In this document: positions 41,719 through 51,158 of the stretch, in pieces
Layout of the letters: every line of letters starts with the position of its first letter
How positions within the stretch are numbered: position 1 is the first letter of the stretch
Origin: CAIVPM01 sp964477265
GTDB lineage: Bacteria; Bacteroidota; Bacteroidia; Chitinophagales; Chitinophagaceae
NCBI GenBank assembly: GCA_964477265.1
Contig: CAYZDJ010000002.1
Span: forward strand, 1 to 64,000
Direction: 5' to 3'
DNA: 64,000 bases
Translations under genes and position numbers: made by a program
Notes under the pieces: generated by a model
Seen by the model: only the letters and a program-made list of their open reading frames with translations
Database searches by the model: none
What the model was told of the DNA's origin: nothing

Positions 41719-42595
41719 AGCAACTTTTTATAATTTCAATATTGAATTCTTCAGCAGTATTATATGGCTCGCCATCAACATGCAATGGTGCAAGCTTTAG
41801 GTTTTTTATTTTTATAGATGGTGTTTGAAAATACAGCACATTCTTTTTTGTAATTTCTTCAACAAGATTTTGTAACTTATTATTACCACGCATTTGCTGC
41901 AATACTGCAAATGGCAACTTAGCCTTACTCATTTTTTGCACTATCACAATATCCAGCAAACCATCACTAAGCTTGGCTTTTGGGGCAATGGTAAAATTAT
42001 TTCCAAACTGGTTGCTATTAGCAATACTTATAAAAAAGGCTTCTGTAAAAAAAGAAAAATCATCAATAATAATTTCAAACTGATAGGGCTGTGCTTTAAA
42101 AAAATTTAGAACACTCTGTTGTGTATATGTCAATAATCCACGCGAAGCCTTGGTAGAAAAATCGTGTGCAACCTGTGCGTCAAAACCAACGCCACTAAGC
42201 ATACAGCTATAATGGTTATTAACCTTAAAAGCATCAATATACTTTGCTTCACCAGAAAATACGAGTGCTAAAGCAGATTTTAACTTCATTGGTATGTGTG
42301 CAGCACGAGCTAAACCATTGCCACTACCAATAGGTATTATTCCAAAATTTACATTGCAATTACGCAAAGCACTGGTAACCTGATTTACTGTACCATCTCC
42401 ACCAATCATTACAACATCTGTAATATTTTCTGCTTCTATTTTATCTTTTACAAAATCATAATTTCCTTCGGCATTGGTATGCATTATTTCATAATCAATG
42501 CCAGTTGCTTTGGTTTCTTTTTCAATCAACTTTAATATCAATTCCTTTTTTTGTGTGCCAGATTTTGGATTAACTAAATAAATAATCTTACGCAT
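41702..42595 (-). CDS. Diacylglycerol/lipid kinase family protein (YegS-like)
   Basis: A 297-residue lipid kinase: NPKSGTQKK near the N-terminus, the nucleotide loop VVMIGGDGTVNQV, IPIGSGNGLAR, and the C-terminal SDGLLDIVIVQ with the LHVDGEP motif. It likely phosphorylates diacylglycerol or a related lipid. Convergent with the NadR-like gene. Confidence 0.9.
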   Translation of the reverse strand: MRKIIYLVNPKSGTQKKELILKLIEKETKATGIDYEIMHTNAEGNYDFVKDKIEAENITDVVMIGGDGTVNQVTSALRNCNVNFGIIPIGSGNGLARAAHIPMKLKSALALVFSGEAKYIDAFKVNNHYSCMLSGVGFDAQVAHDFSTKASRGLLTYTQQSVLNFFKAQPYQFEIIIDDFSFFTEAFFISIANSNQFGNNFTIAPKAKLSDGLLDIVIVQKMSKAKLPFAVLQQMRGNNKLQNLVEEITKKNVLYFQTPSIKIKNLKLAPLHVDGEPYNTAEEFNIEIIKSCFKLIH

Positions 42596-42664
42596 TGTCT
42601 AAATCTTTTGTATTGTTCTTTAGTTAAAAATAGGACGTAAAAGTAGAAGATAAAACAGGATTAA

Positions 42665-42692
42665 AAATAAGAAGTGGCAAGTGGCAAAATAG
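42665..42692 (+). repeat. Short heptamer array (4 words)
   Basis: AAATAAG, AAGTGGC, AAGTGGC, AAAATAG in the spacer between the lipid kinase start and the GH3 stop. Confidence 0.6.
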
Positions 42693-42708
42693 ATTGAAGA
42701 AAGATATA

Positions 42709-44244
42709 TTAGGATTGTATCATTTGCAAAATTTCATCTATATAAATTCTTGTATTACACAAGCGTGGCACTTTGTGTTGCCCACCAAGTTTACCTTTTT
42801 GATGCAGCCATTTATTAAACACTCCTTTTTGCAATACAGTAATGATAGGCATTTGCAAGGCAATATCTTTTTGGCGTTTAGCTTCATAATCGCTGTTTAC
42901 GCTTTTTAAAGCACAATCCAGTTCGTAGGCAAATTCGTTTATGTTGTGTGGTGTAGTTTCAAATTCTATTAACCATTGATGAGCACCATTGCTGGCGTTG
43001 TCAATATATTTTGGGGCAGCAGTATAATCGTTAATAACACAATTTAATTTTTGACAAACCATAGCTATAGCTTTGTCTGCATTGTCAATCATTAACTCTT
43101 CGCCAAAGGCATTTATATAATGTTTAAGCCTGCCAACTACTTTTATTTTAAAAGGAAATAAACTTGTAAACTGAATAGTATCGCCAACTAAATAACGCCA
43201 CAAGCCACCATTGGTAGTAATTACAGGTGCATAGGCTTTATTTAATTCAACTTTATTTAAGCCAATAGTTCGTGGGTTTTCTTTGCCATATTCTTCAATA
43301 GGCATAAACTCATAAAAAATACCGTGATTTAAAAACAGCAACATTCCTTCTTCATTAATATTATCTTGTGCTGCAAAAAAACCTTCGCTGGCATTGTATA
43401 TTTCAAGATAATGAATAGGCTTGCCAATTACTTGCTCAAACTGTTGTTTGTATGGTGTAAAACTTACTCCTCCATGAATGTATAATTCAAGGTTTTGCCA
43501 AACTTCACTAATTGTTTTTTTACCTGTAATCTCTAAAATGCGTTTCAATAAAATTAGCGTCCACGTTGGCACTCCAGCTATTGATGTTACATTTTCATTT
43601 ATGGTATTAAGTGCCAGTTTTTCTATTTTATTTTCCCATTCATCTAATAATGCAATACTTAATTCTGGTGTGCGTAACCATTGCCCCCAATAAGGTGCAT
43701 TTTGCAACAGCACTGCACTTAAATCTCCAAACTGCACATTTTCGTTTACAATGCTTATTTGATGAGAGCCACCAATAACAAGGCTTTTGCCAGTTAATAA
43801 ATCACTATTTGGATTGTTATAGTAATACAAACTCAACACATCTTTTGAACCTTGAAAATGACAATCATTTAAACTCTCTTCGGTTATAGGAATAAACTTG
43901 CTTTTACTATTTGTAGTACCACTACTTTTTGCAAACCAACTTACTGGTGTATTCCATAATAAATTTTTTTCATCGTTCATCAACCTTTCAATGTAATGTT
44001 GTATATCTTCATACTCATGAATGGGAATAGATGTCTTGAAATCCTTTATAGAAAAGAGTTTTGTTAATCCATATTTTCTGCCAATTTCTGTGTATTGTGC
44101 GTGTGTAACCAAATCCTGCAAAACCTCTCGTTGTGTGGCAATAGGATTTTGCATCCAGGTTTCTGTTCTCCAGTTTCTTATTCTGGCTAAACGAGATATT
44201 GCAGGGCTAAGCAGTTTCAAATATGGATGTTTTAAGAGTAGCAA
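42709..44244 (-). CDS. GH3 auxin-responsive promoter family protein
   Basis: A 511-residue member of the acyl-adenylate/thioester-forming GH3 superfamily. WFAKSSGTTNSKSKFIPIT is the ATP loop, and YIHGGVSFTPYKQQF, YNASEGFFAAQDN and YLVGDTIQF match GH3 blocks. In plants these conjugate amino acids to hormones; the bacterial substrate is unknown. No hormone-related context is present. Confidence 0.9.
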   Translation of the reverse strand: MLLLKHPYLKLLSPAISRLARIRNWRTETWMQNPIATQREVLQDLVTHAQYTEIGRKYGLTKLFSIKDFKTSIPIHEYEDIQHYIERLMNDEKNLLWNTPVSWFAKSSGTTNSKSKFIPITEESLNDCHFQGSKDVLSLYYYNNPNSDLLTGKSLVIGGSHQISIVNENVQFGDLSAVLLQNAPYWGQWLRTPELSIALLDEWENKIEKLALNTINENVTSIAGVPTWTLILLKRILEITGKKTISEVWQNLELYIHGGVSFTPYKQQFEQVIGKPIHYLEIYNASEGFFAAQDNINEEGMLLFLNHGIFYEFMPIEEYGKENPRTIGLNKVELNKAYAPVITTNGGLWRYLVGDTIQFTSLFPFKIKVVGRLKHYINAFGEELMIDNADKAIAMVCQKLNCVINDYTAAPKYIDNASNGAHQWLIEFETTPHNINEFAYELDCALKSVNSDYEAKRQKDIALQMPIITVLQKGVFNKWLHQKGKLGGQHKVPRLCNTRIYIDEILQMIQS

Positions 44245-44264
44245 GATAAGGGACTTTTGAATAA

Positions 44265-44295
44265 AAAAACCACAGACATTTAATCTGTGGTTTTT
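44265..44295 (-). terminator. Intrinsic terminator
   Basis: AAAAACCACAGA (44265-44276) pairs with TCTGTGGTTTTT (44284-44295), 7-base loop. On the minus strand it ends the coiled-coil protein gene; a T tract lies on either side. Confidence 0.85.
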
Positions 44296-44318
44296 GGATA
44301 ATACTTTTTTTAAAGTAA

Positions 44319-45302
44319 TTAACTAAATAATCCCCCTTTTTTCATTGACTTTATACTTTCGCCAATTTTAAAACCATTGTTATAAATCTCTACTTTGTAG
44401 TTGCCTGGCACAAATTCAGTTCCTGGTTTCCAATCAAAATTTACAGGTATTACTTTACCTTGCTCATAATTTACATCAATAGTTTCTGTGTATTGTAAAT
44501 CAGCACCATCACGTGTTTTAAAGTTTCCGTGTGCTGCACTTACTTTTCCATCTGGTGCAGTTACTACTACTTGTAAAGATTTTTTTCCATTAGCTGCAAC
44601 TCTGTTTTCATCAATTACAAACGACAACCTAAAAAAGTCGGCACGCTTTGCTGTTTCAGTTTCTTTTTCTTTATCGCCACGCATTTTTATAGCAGTGATA
44701 TTTATATGCGATGCCGTTAAAGTGCTTGCCACATCTACTTTTTCTTCCAAATTTTTCTTTTCGGTTGTTAAATTATTTTTGTCTGTTGTTAATTGATTTT
44801 TTTCAGCAGTCAAATTATTTTTATCTGTTGTTAGTTGTTGATTTTCTGCTTTTAATTTAGAAATTTCAGCAACATAATTATCAACTTGTCCTGCAAGTTC
44901 TGCAATCTTTTGTTGGGCAGTTTTCAATTCTGCCTCACTGGCATTTTTCTTTGTTAGTATAGCACGTATTTCTGTTTTACGTTTTGCTATTTCTTCATTA
45001 CGAGCTTGCAATGCCCCATTTAATTGCAAATTAGTTGTGGTCAATGTATCAATTTTTGCAGTAGCAGCGTCAAAATCAGATTGTAAAATACTTTTAGCAC
45101 TGTCTAAATTGTTATAGTCAATTACTTTGGCAGCAAGGCTTTGCTGTGTAGTAGTTAAGTTGTTAGAAACTTTACTGTCTTGCACTTTATCGTAAATAAT
45201 ATAGCCAACCAAGCAACCAATAATAATCCATAAGAAAAGTTTTTGATTATCTTTTTTTGGTGGTACACCTCTGTTGGCAGTTGCAGATGGAACGTAATTC
45301 AT
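44319..45302 (-). CDS. Membrane-anchored coiled-coil protein
   Basis: A 327-residue protein with one membrane helix (about 22-40) near the N-terminus, a long coiled coil (about 55-195) with direct repeats (ENQQLTTDKNNLTAEK, then NQLTTDKNNLTTEK) and a C-terminal beta-rich domain (about 200-327) ending SMKKGGLFS. I do not recognise the domain. Topology suggests a cytoplasmic tail and a periplasmic coiled coil. Function unknown. Confidence 0.72.
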   Translation of the reverse strand: MNYVPSATANRGVPPKKDNQKLFLWIIIGCLVGYIIYDKVQDSKVSNNLTTTQQSLAAKVIDYNNLDSAKSILQSDFDAATAKIDTLTTTNLQLNGALQARNEEIAKRKTEIRAILTKKNASEAELKTAQQKIAELAGQVDNYVAEISKLKAENQQLTTDKNNLTAEKNQLTTDKNNLTTEKKNLEEKVDVASTLTASHINITAIKMRGDKEKETETAKRADFFRLSFVIDENRVAANGKKSLQVVVTAPDGKVSAAHGNFKTRDGADLQYTETIDVNYEQGKVIPVNFDWKPGTEFVPGNYKVEIYNNGFKIGESIKSMKKGGLFS

Positions 45303-45380
45303 TGTAAGTAAATTTTATTTTGGCAATATTAAAGACTTATATAATGTCGAAACTATCTTTAACATATTTTTATGATTACT

Positions 45381-45398
45381 AGCCACGAATACACGAAT
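45381..45398 (+). repeat. AGCCACGAATA-type element, copy 2
   Basis: AGCCACGAATACACGAAT in the spacer before the exonuclease gene; 17 of 18 bases match the inverted copy at 22681-22698. Confidence 0.6.
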
Positions 45399-45448
45399 TT
45401 ATTAAGTTTGAGTTTTATCTAAAGACCAAAAATTAAAAAGCTCCTTTT

Positions 45449-46159
45449 ATGATTTCTAATTTGTTATTAATAGATATTGAAACAGTACCAATAGTTCAAA
45501 ATTTTACTGACCTTAATGAAAACTGGCAACAGTTATGGACTGATAAAATTAGCAAGTCATTGCCCGAAAATACACTTGAAGAAAGCTGGAAAATGCGTGG
45601 TGGAATAATGGCAGAGTTTGGAAAAATTGTTTGCATTAGTACTGGCTATTTCTATGAAGATGAAAACAGGAAACAATGTTTTAAAATAAAAAGTATTTAT
45701 GGAGATGATGAAACCCAGTTGCTGCAAGACTTTACAGAACTATGCAATAAATTTTACAAACTAAATAAGAATTTTATTTTTGGTGGACACAACATTCGTG
45801 AGTTTGATATACCATATATCTGTCGCAGGATTTTAATAAATAATTTGGCATTGCCAGAGTATTTGTGGCTGCACGATAGAAAACCCTGGGAAACAAAAAT
45901 GTTTGATACCTTAAGTTGGTGGAAGTTTGGAGATAATAAAAACTATACCTCGCTGCATTTGCTTGCAAATGTTTTAAACATAGCTACAAGTAAAGATGAT
46001 ATTGATGGCAGCATGGTGCAGGATGTTTATTACAACGATAAAGATTTACAACGTATAGTTAATTATTGTCAAAAAGATATTATTGTTGTGGCAAATATTA
46101 TTTTAAAATTTCAGCATTTGCCATTGCTAAAGAATGAAAATGTGGTTGTGGTAAAATAA
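45449..46159 (+). CDS. Predicted 3'-5' exonuclease (PolB-like DEDDy)
   Basis: A 236-residue DnaQ-fold exonuclease. DIE (9-11) is motif I, HNIREFDIP is motif II, and YCQKDIIVV with the tyrosine-aspartate spacing is motif III of the DEDDy type, as in the stand-alone PolB-exonuclease-like family. The role in DNA or RNA end trimming is not known. Confidence 0.85.
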   Translation: MISNLLLIDIETVPIVQNFTDLNENWQQLWTDKISKSLPENTLEESWKMRGGIMAEFGKIVCISTGYFYEDENRKQCFKIKSIYGDDETQLLQDFTELCNKFYKLNKNFIFGGHNIREFDIPYICRRILINNLALPEYLWLHDRKPWETKMFDTLSWWKFGDNKNYTSLHLLANVLNIATSKDDIDGSMVQDVYYNDKDLQRIVNYCQKDIIVVANIILKFQHLPLLKNENVVVVK

Positions 46160-46160
46160 T

Positions 46161-46258
46161 TAGTTAAAAACTAAAAGTGAATAGCTAACAGTAAAATAAA
46201 GAATAATAAACACGCTATAATCAAATCGTAAATCTACAATAGTATATTGTAAATTGCT
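46161..46258. repeat. Heptamer array between the exonuclease and kdsD (14 words)
   Basis: TAGTTAA, AAACTAA, AAGTGAA, TAGCTAA, CAGTAAA, ATAAAGA, ATAATAA, ACACGCT, ATAATCA, AATCGTA, AATCTAC, AATAGTA, TATTGTA, AATTGCT. It fills the whole 99-base space between two convergent stop codons. Confidence 0.75.
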
Positions 46259-47221
46259 TTACACAATTCCTTCTCTCACCAAATCGTGCAAGTGCAATAT
46301 TCCTGAATAAGTATTGTTTTTTGCAATAACCAATTGAGATATATCATTTTTCCTCATTAGCTCAAGTGCTTCAATGGCAAGCATTTCAGGCTCTATTTGC
46401 TTTGGATTTTTTGTATAAATGTCCTTTGCCTTTATATCATTGCTAAAAATATTTTTCTCTAACATTCTCCTTAAATCTCCATCAGTAATTATTCCCTCCA
46501 CATCATTATTTTCATTAACAACAGCAGTAGCACCAAGTCTTTTGCTGGTTATTTCTACTATTACTTCTTTAAGTGTTGCTGTGGGTAAAACCTTTGGTGC
46601 AGTAGCTGCATCAAACAAATCCTCAACCCTTAAATATAACCTTTTACCTAAATTTCCTCCAGGATGATAACGTGCAAAATCCTTTGTGGCAAAGCCTTTC
46701 AACTCCATTAAAGCAACAGCCAAGGCATCGCCCATAACCATTTGTGCTGTGGTGCTTGTAGTAGGTGCAAGATTGTTAGGACAAGCTTCTTGCTGCACAG
46801 TACTGTTAATTATTATATCTGCATTTACGGCTAAGTAACCTTGCAAATTGCCAGTGATGGCAATAAGCGTATTACCAAAATTTTTTATTAATGGCACAAG
46901 CACTTTAATCTCTGCACTTTCACCACTCTTACTTATTATTATTACAACATCATCCTGCTGAATCATTCCTAAATCTCCATGTATAGCATCTGCTGCATGC
47001 ATAAACAAAGAGGGTGTGCCAGTTGAATTAAAAGTAGAAACAATTTTTTGTCCTACTATACCACTTTTTCCAATACCACTTACTACAACTCTGCCTTTTG
47101 TTTTATTAATAGTATTTACAGCTTTTACAAAATCGTCGTTAATAAAAGGTAAAAGGTCGGTAATAGATATTGCTTCTAAAGCAATAGTGTTGGTTGCAGC
47201 AGTTACAATTTGAGATGACAT
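46259..47221 (-). CDS. kdsD: Arabinose-5-phosphate isomerase (KdsD/KpsF)
   Basis: First enzyme of the Kdo pathway, ribulose 5-phosphate to arabinose 5-phosphate. SIS domain (about 35-170) with GIGKSGIVGQK and SKSGESAE, then two CBS domains (about 205-320). His in RYHPGGNLGKRL is part of the active site. At 320 residues it is the complete form. Confidence 0.93.
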   Translation of the reverse strand: MSSQIVTAATNTIALEAISITDLLPFINDDFVKAVNTINKTKGRVVVSGIGKSGIVGQKIVSTFNSTGTPSLFMHAADAIHGDLGMIQQDDVVIIISKSGESAEIKVLVPLIKNFGNTLIAITGNLQGYLAVNADIIINSTVQQEACPNNLAPTTSTTAQMVMGDALAVALMELKGFATKDFARYHPGGNLGKRLYLRVEDLFDAATAPKVLPTATLKEVIVEITSKRLGATAVVNENNDVEGIITDGDLRRMLEKNIFSNDIKAKDIYTKNPKQIEPEMLAIEALELMRKNDISQLVIAKNNTYSGILHLHDLVREGIV

Positions 47222-47573
47222 AGTTGGGCAAAATTAAGGAAGCAGGAATGATATAATTAATGTCGAACATTTTTATTCATGCATTACAATGTTTTCACTC
47301 AACGGTGAGGCTTCGTAGCTACAACAGCACTTCATTCTCTTTTTTTGAAAAAATTTATGCTATGCATTTTTTCAATGCAACTCCATTGTCACCAAAAAGA
47401 ATGATGTATTTTATACAAAAACAAATAGAGATGTTTTTCTCTATCAATAAACTTTTATTGGAATAATAATTCATTCACCACTCATCAAATCCAAACAATA
47501 CTTAACATTAATTAACTTCAATCAAATAATGCAAGACTATATGTTTGCAGCATATTTAAAAAAATCAAAACGA
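47222..47573. other. Intergenic region with an inverted repeat
   Basis: About 350 bases with no convincing gene. It holds a 9-bp perfect inverted repeat, TTGAAAAAA (47345-47353) and TTTTTTCAA (47367-47375), loop rich in ATG/GCA. Divergent promoters for kdsD and the M16 gene are expected here; I cannot assign them. Confidence 0.6.
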
Positions 47574-48893
47574 ATGAAAAGAATTGCTTTATCGCTTTTT
47601 GCAGGTTGTTTTGCTGTAGCAAATATTAATGCACAAGCACCAAAAATTAAATTCGAAAAATACACTTTGCCTAATGGCTTAAAGGTTATTTTGCATCAAG
47701 ACAATACTGCTCCAGTAGTGGCTGTAACTGCATTATACCATGTAGGCAGTAAAAATGAAGATACTTCTCGTACTGGCTTTGCACACTTTTTTGAACACCT
47801 TTTATTTGAAGGAAGTGAGAATATTAAACGTGGTGAAATTGATAAATTTGTAAAAACTGCAGGTGGAGAGTTAAATGCAAATACTACACAGGACAGAACT
47901 TTTTATCACGAAGTATTGCCATCAAACCAATTTAAACTGGGTTTGTGGCTTGAGAGTGAAAGAATGATGCACGCTAAAATTGAAGATATTGGTGTAAACA
48001 CACAACGCGAAGTTGTTAAGGAAGAAAAAAGATTAAGAAACGACAACCAGCCTTATGGAAGTTTAATGCAGGAAACATTTTCAAGAGCATTTAAAGTACA
48101 TCCTTATCGCTGGCAGCCTATTGGCAGTATGGAACATTTAAACAATGCTAAACTTAGCGAGTTTATTGACTTTTACAAAACTTACTATGTGCCTAACAAT
48201 TGTGTTTTATCAATTGCAGGAGATATAAATATTGAGGAAACAAAAAAACAAATTGCTGCCTATTTTACCGATATACCAATGGGTACAAAATCAATTAATA
48301 AACCCAATGTTACAGAGCCAGCAATTAATGGAGAAATAAGGGCAGAAATTGAAGACAATGTACAATTGCCATTACTGGTTCAGGCTTATCATACACCAAA
48401 GCAAGGCTCGGAAGAGTATTATGCTTTTGATGTTTTATCTACCATTTTATCTGGTGGAAAAAGTGCAAGAATGCAAACCATTCTGGTAAATAAAAAACAA
48501 GTGGCTGTGCAGGCATTTTCTTTTCCTTATGCTTTAGAAGATGCAGGGTTGTTTATTAATCTGGCTTTGCCAAATATGGGTGGTTCGGTTGAAGAACTTG
48601 AAAAATCTATGGATTCAATTATTAATGATTTAAAAGAAAACTTGGTAAGTGAAAGAGAATTTCAAAAGGTAAAAAACCAGATTGAAAGTGGCTTTGTACA
48701 AAAAAACTCAAGCGTTGCAGGTATTGCGGAAAGTTTGGCAAATTATGAAACATATTTTGGCGATGCTAACTTAATAAACACTGAAATTGAAAAATTCAGG
48801 AAAGTAACAAGAGAAGACGTAAGAAATCTTGCAAAAAAATATTTGAACAAAAACAGTAGAGTGGTGCTTATTTATGTGCCAAAGAAAAAATAA
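47574..48893 (+). CDS. M16 family metallopeptidase (catalytic subunit)
   Basis: A 439-residue pitrilysin-family protease with signal peptide (1-21); ATG at 47574 (MKRIALSLF) is preferred to 47529. Inverted zinc motif HFFEH (His71, Glu74, His75) with the downstream glutamate near EVVKEEK (about 147-151). The next gene is an M16 homolog without the motif, so the pair likely forms an exported heterodimer. Confidence 0.9.
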   Translation: MKRIALSLFAGCFAVANINAQAPKIKFEKYTLPNGLKVILHQDNTAPVVAVTALYHVGSKNEDTSRTGFAHFFEHLLFEGSENIKRGEIDKFVKTAGGELNANTTQDRTFYHEVLPSNQFKLGLWLESERMMHAKIEDIGVNTQREVVKEEKRLRNDNQPYGSLMQETFSRAFKVHPYRWQPIGSMEHLNNAKLSEFIDFYKTYYVPNNCVLSIAGDINIEETKKQIAAYFTDIPMGTKSINKPNVTEPAINGEIRAEIEDNVQLPLLVQAYHTPKQGSEEYYAFDVLSTILSGGKSARMQTILVNKKQVAVQAFSFPYALEDAGLFINLALPNMGGSVEELEKSMDSIINDLKENLVSEREFQKVKNQIESGFVQKNSSVAGIAESLANYETYFGDANLINTEIEKFRKVTREDVRNLAKKYLNKNSRVVLIYVPKKK

Positions 48894-48894
48894 A

Positions 48895-48957
48895 CTTTTA
48901 GTGATTAGTTGTTAGTAATAATCAATTTTCAATAATTAATAATCAATAATAAAATAG
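48895..48957 (+). repeat. Heptamer array between the two M16 genes (9 words)
   Basis: CTTTTAG, TGATTAG, TTGTTAG, TAATAAT, CAATTTT, CAATAAT, TAATAAT, CAATAAT, AAAATAG. It begins 2 bases past the first gene's stop and ends 2 bases before the ATG of the second. Confidence 0.85.
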
Positions 48958-48959
48958 TA

Positions 48960-51056
48960 ATGAAAAATAATTTTCAAATCTTTAAATCTTCAAGCATAGT
49001 GTTAGCGTTAATGCTATTGTTTGCAGTAAATATACATGCACAGGTTGACAGAACAAAACCACCTACGCCTGGTGCTGCACCTGTAATAAAAATAGGTACT
49101 CCTGCAAAATTTACTTTGCCTAATGGCTTAAAATTAATTGTAGTACAAAACAGTAAATTGCCAAGTGTATCGGCAACATTAAGTTTTGATATTGACCCAA
49201 TTTTAGAGGGTAATAAAGCAGGCTATGTTGACATGGCTGGAGAATTAATAGGCGAAGGCAGCAAAACAAAAAAGAAAGAAGTTTTGGATGAGGAAATAGA
49301 TTTTTTAGGTGCAAGTTTTAATACGTCATCTTCATCGGCAAGTGTTAATGCTTTGTCATCAAATTTTAATAAAGCTTTTTCATTAATGGCAGATGTGGTG
49401 TTGAATCCAGCATTTGCACAAGCAGATTTTGATAGAATAAAAAAACAAACTTTAACAGGAATTGAAGCTGAAAAAGATGAGCCAAATACAATAAGTGACC
49501 ACGTTTCAAGTAAGCTAATGTATGGTGCAAAGCATCCTTATGGAGAGTTTAGAACAGAAACAACCGTTAAAAACATTACACTTAGCGATGTAAAAAAATA
49601 TTACACCACTTATTGGAAACCCAATATTGCATATCTTGTTTTTGTAGGAGATATTACACCTGCAAATGCTCAAAAATTGGCATTGCAATGTTTTGGAAAA
49701 TGGCAAAGAGGTATAGTGCCTAAAAATATGTATGTAGCACCAAAGCCAATGGGTAAAACAATTATAGCTATTGTTGACAGACCTTCTGCTGTACAAAGCA
49801 ATATTAATATAGTATCTGCAATTACTTTAAAGCAAGGAACACCAGATGTAATTCCTGCTAATGTAATGAACACTATTTTAGGTTCAGGAGATTTATCAAG
49901 CAGGTTGAATACAAACCTTAGGGAAAAACATGCATTTACTTATGGTGCTTATTCAAGCATTTCTCCAGATAAATTTGTTGGAAGTTTTTCAGCATCGGCA
50001 AGCGTTAGAAACGAAAAAACAGACAGTGCAGTGCAAGAGTTTTTGTATGAATTTAAAAGGTTGAAAACGGAAGCTGTAGATGCAATGCTTGTAGATACTA
50101 CCATCAAGCAAATCAGTGGCTCTTTTGCACGTTCATTAGAGTCTGCTGGAACTATTGCAAGATTTGCATTAAACACTGCACGTTATAATTTACCTGCCAA
50201 TTATTATCAAAATTATTTAAGCAATTTATCTAAAGTAAATAGTGGATTGGTGCAGCAAATGGCAAATAAATTTATTACCCCAAACAATATGTATATTGTA
50301 ATTGTAGGTAATGCTAAAGAAATTGCTAAAGGCTTAGAAAAATATGGCGAGGTAAAGTATTTTGACATTAATGGAAATGAAACAAAACCTGCTACAAGCA
50401 AGGCTGTTGATGCAAGCATAACTGGTGAAAGCATTGTAAAAAAATACATTGCTGCCATTGGTGGAGATGCTGCTATTGCTGCTGTTAAAGACATTGATAT
50501 TAAAGGAACAACTAAAATATCTGTGGTTCCTGTTGATATGGTATTTACAAGAAAAAATGTTATTGGCTCTGCTTTTTTTGAAAGTGTAACTGCTGGTCCA
50601 ATGTTATTGCAAAAAAGGTCTTTGATTAATGGTGCTTACACACAAGAACAACAAGGACAAGCTGTGCCAATGGAAGACAAGGAAAAAGAAGGATTTGATG
50701 AAGAATTGTTATTTACAAATGAAATATATTATTTAAAAAGTAATTACACTTTAAAGGTAAAAGGTATTGAAAGTGTAGATGGTGTTGATGCCTATGCTGT
50801 AGCTGTTAAATCTGCAAAAGGCAGAGAATTTACAAATTACTATAGTGTGGGAAGTGGCTTGAAAATAAAATCTGTAAATATTGAGGAAGCAGAAGGAAAG
50901 CAACTTGTAATTCCAATTATATATTCTGATTATAAAACCTTTAATGGCGTTCAAATGCCAACTAAAATGGTGATTGAGCAAGAAGGCATGAAAATAAATA
51001 TTGCCTTTAACGATATTAAAATAAACACTGGCTTAAAAATTGAAGATTTAAAATAA
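48960..51056 (+). CDS. M16 family non-catalytic subunit fused to a LolA-like domain
   Basis: A 698-residue exported protein (signal peptide 1-28). The two M16 lobes span about 45-470, but the HxxEH position reads D91-M-A-G-E95, so it cannot bind zinc. A C-terminal domain (about 485-698: KKYIAAIGGDAAIAAVKDI, EGMKINIAFNDIKINTGL) looks like an outer-membrane lipoprotein-sorting (LolA-like) fold. Partner of the preceding active protease. Confidence 0.88.
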   Translation: MKNNFQIFKSSSIVLALMLLFAVNIHAQVDRTKPPTPGAAPVIKIGTPAKFTLPNGLKLIVVQNSKLPSVSATLSFDIDPILEGNKAGYVDMAGELIGEGSKTKKKEVLDEEIDFLGASFNTSSSSASVNALSSNFNKAFSLMADVVLNPAFAQADFDRIKKQTLTGIEAEKDEPNTISDHVSSKLMYGAKHPYGEFRTETTVKNITLSDVKKYYTTYWKPNIAYLVFVGDITPANAQKLALQCFGKWQRGIVPKNMYVAPKPMGKTIIAIVDRPSAVQSNINIVSAITLKQGTPDVIPANVMNTILGSGDLSSRLNTNLREKHAFTYGAYSSISPDKFVGSFSASASVRNEKTDSAVQEFLYEFKRLKTEAVDAMLVDTTIKQISGSFARSLESAGTIARFALNTARYNLPANYYQNYLSNLSKVNSGLVQQMANKFITPNNMYIVIVGNAKEIAKGLEKYGEVKYFDINGNETKPATSKAVDASITGESIVKKYIAAIGGDAAIAAVKDIDIKGTTKISVVPVDMVFTRKNVIGSAFFESVTAGPMLLQKRSLINGAYTQEQQGQAVPMEDKEKEGFDEELLFTNEIYYLKSNYTLKVKGIESVDGVDAYAVAVKSAKGREFTNYYSVGSGLKIKSVNIEEAEGKQLVIPIIYSDYKTFNGVQMPTKMVIEQEGMKINIAFNDIKINTGLKIEDLK

Positions 51057-51084
51057 TTAAGACAGTATTCTTTTAAAATTAAAG

Positions 51085-51117
51085 ACGCTCAGGCTTATGG
51101 CTTGAGCGTTTTTTTAT
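51085..51117 (+). terminator. Intrinsic terminator
   Basis: ACGCTCA (51085-51091) pairs with TGAGCGT (51103-51109) plus inner GC pairs, followed by a T tract. It ends the M16 operon. Confidence 0.8.
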
Positions 51118-51158
51118 GTCAGCATGTAATCATTAATTTTGCATCACTTAAATTTACA

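Noticed and set aside
47260..47466. 68-codon plus-strand frame in the kdsD-M16 spacer
   Set aside because: No recognisable domain, composition unlike neighbouring genes, and it spans the inverted repeat; treated as chance.
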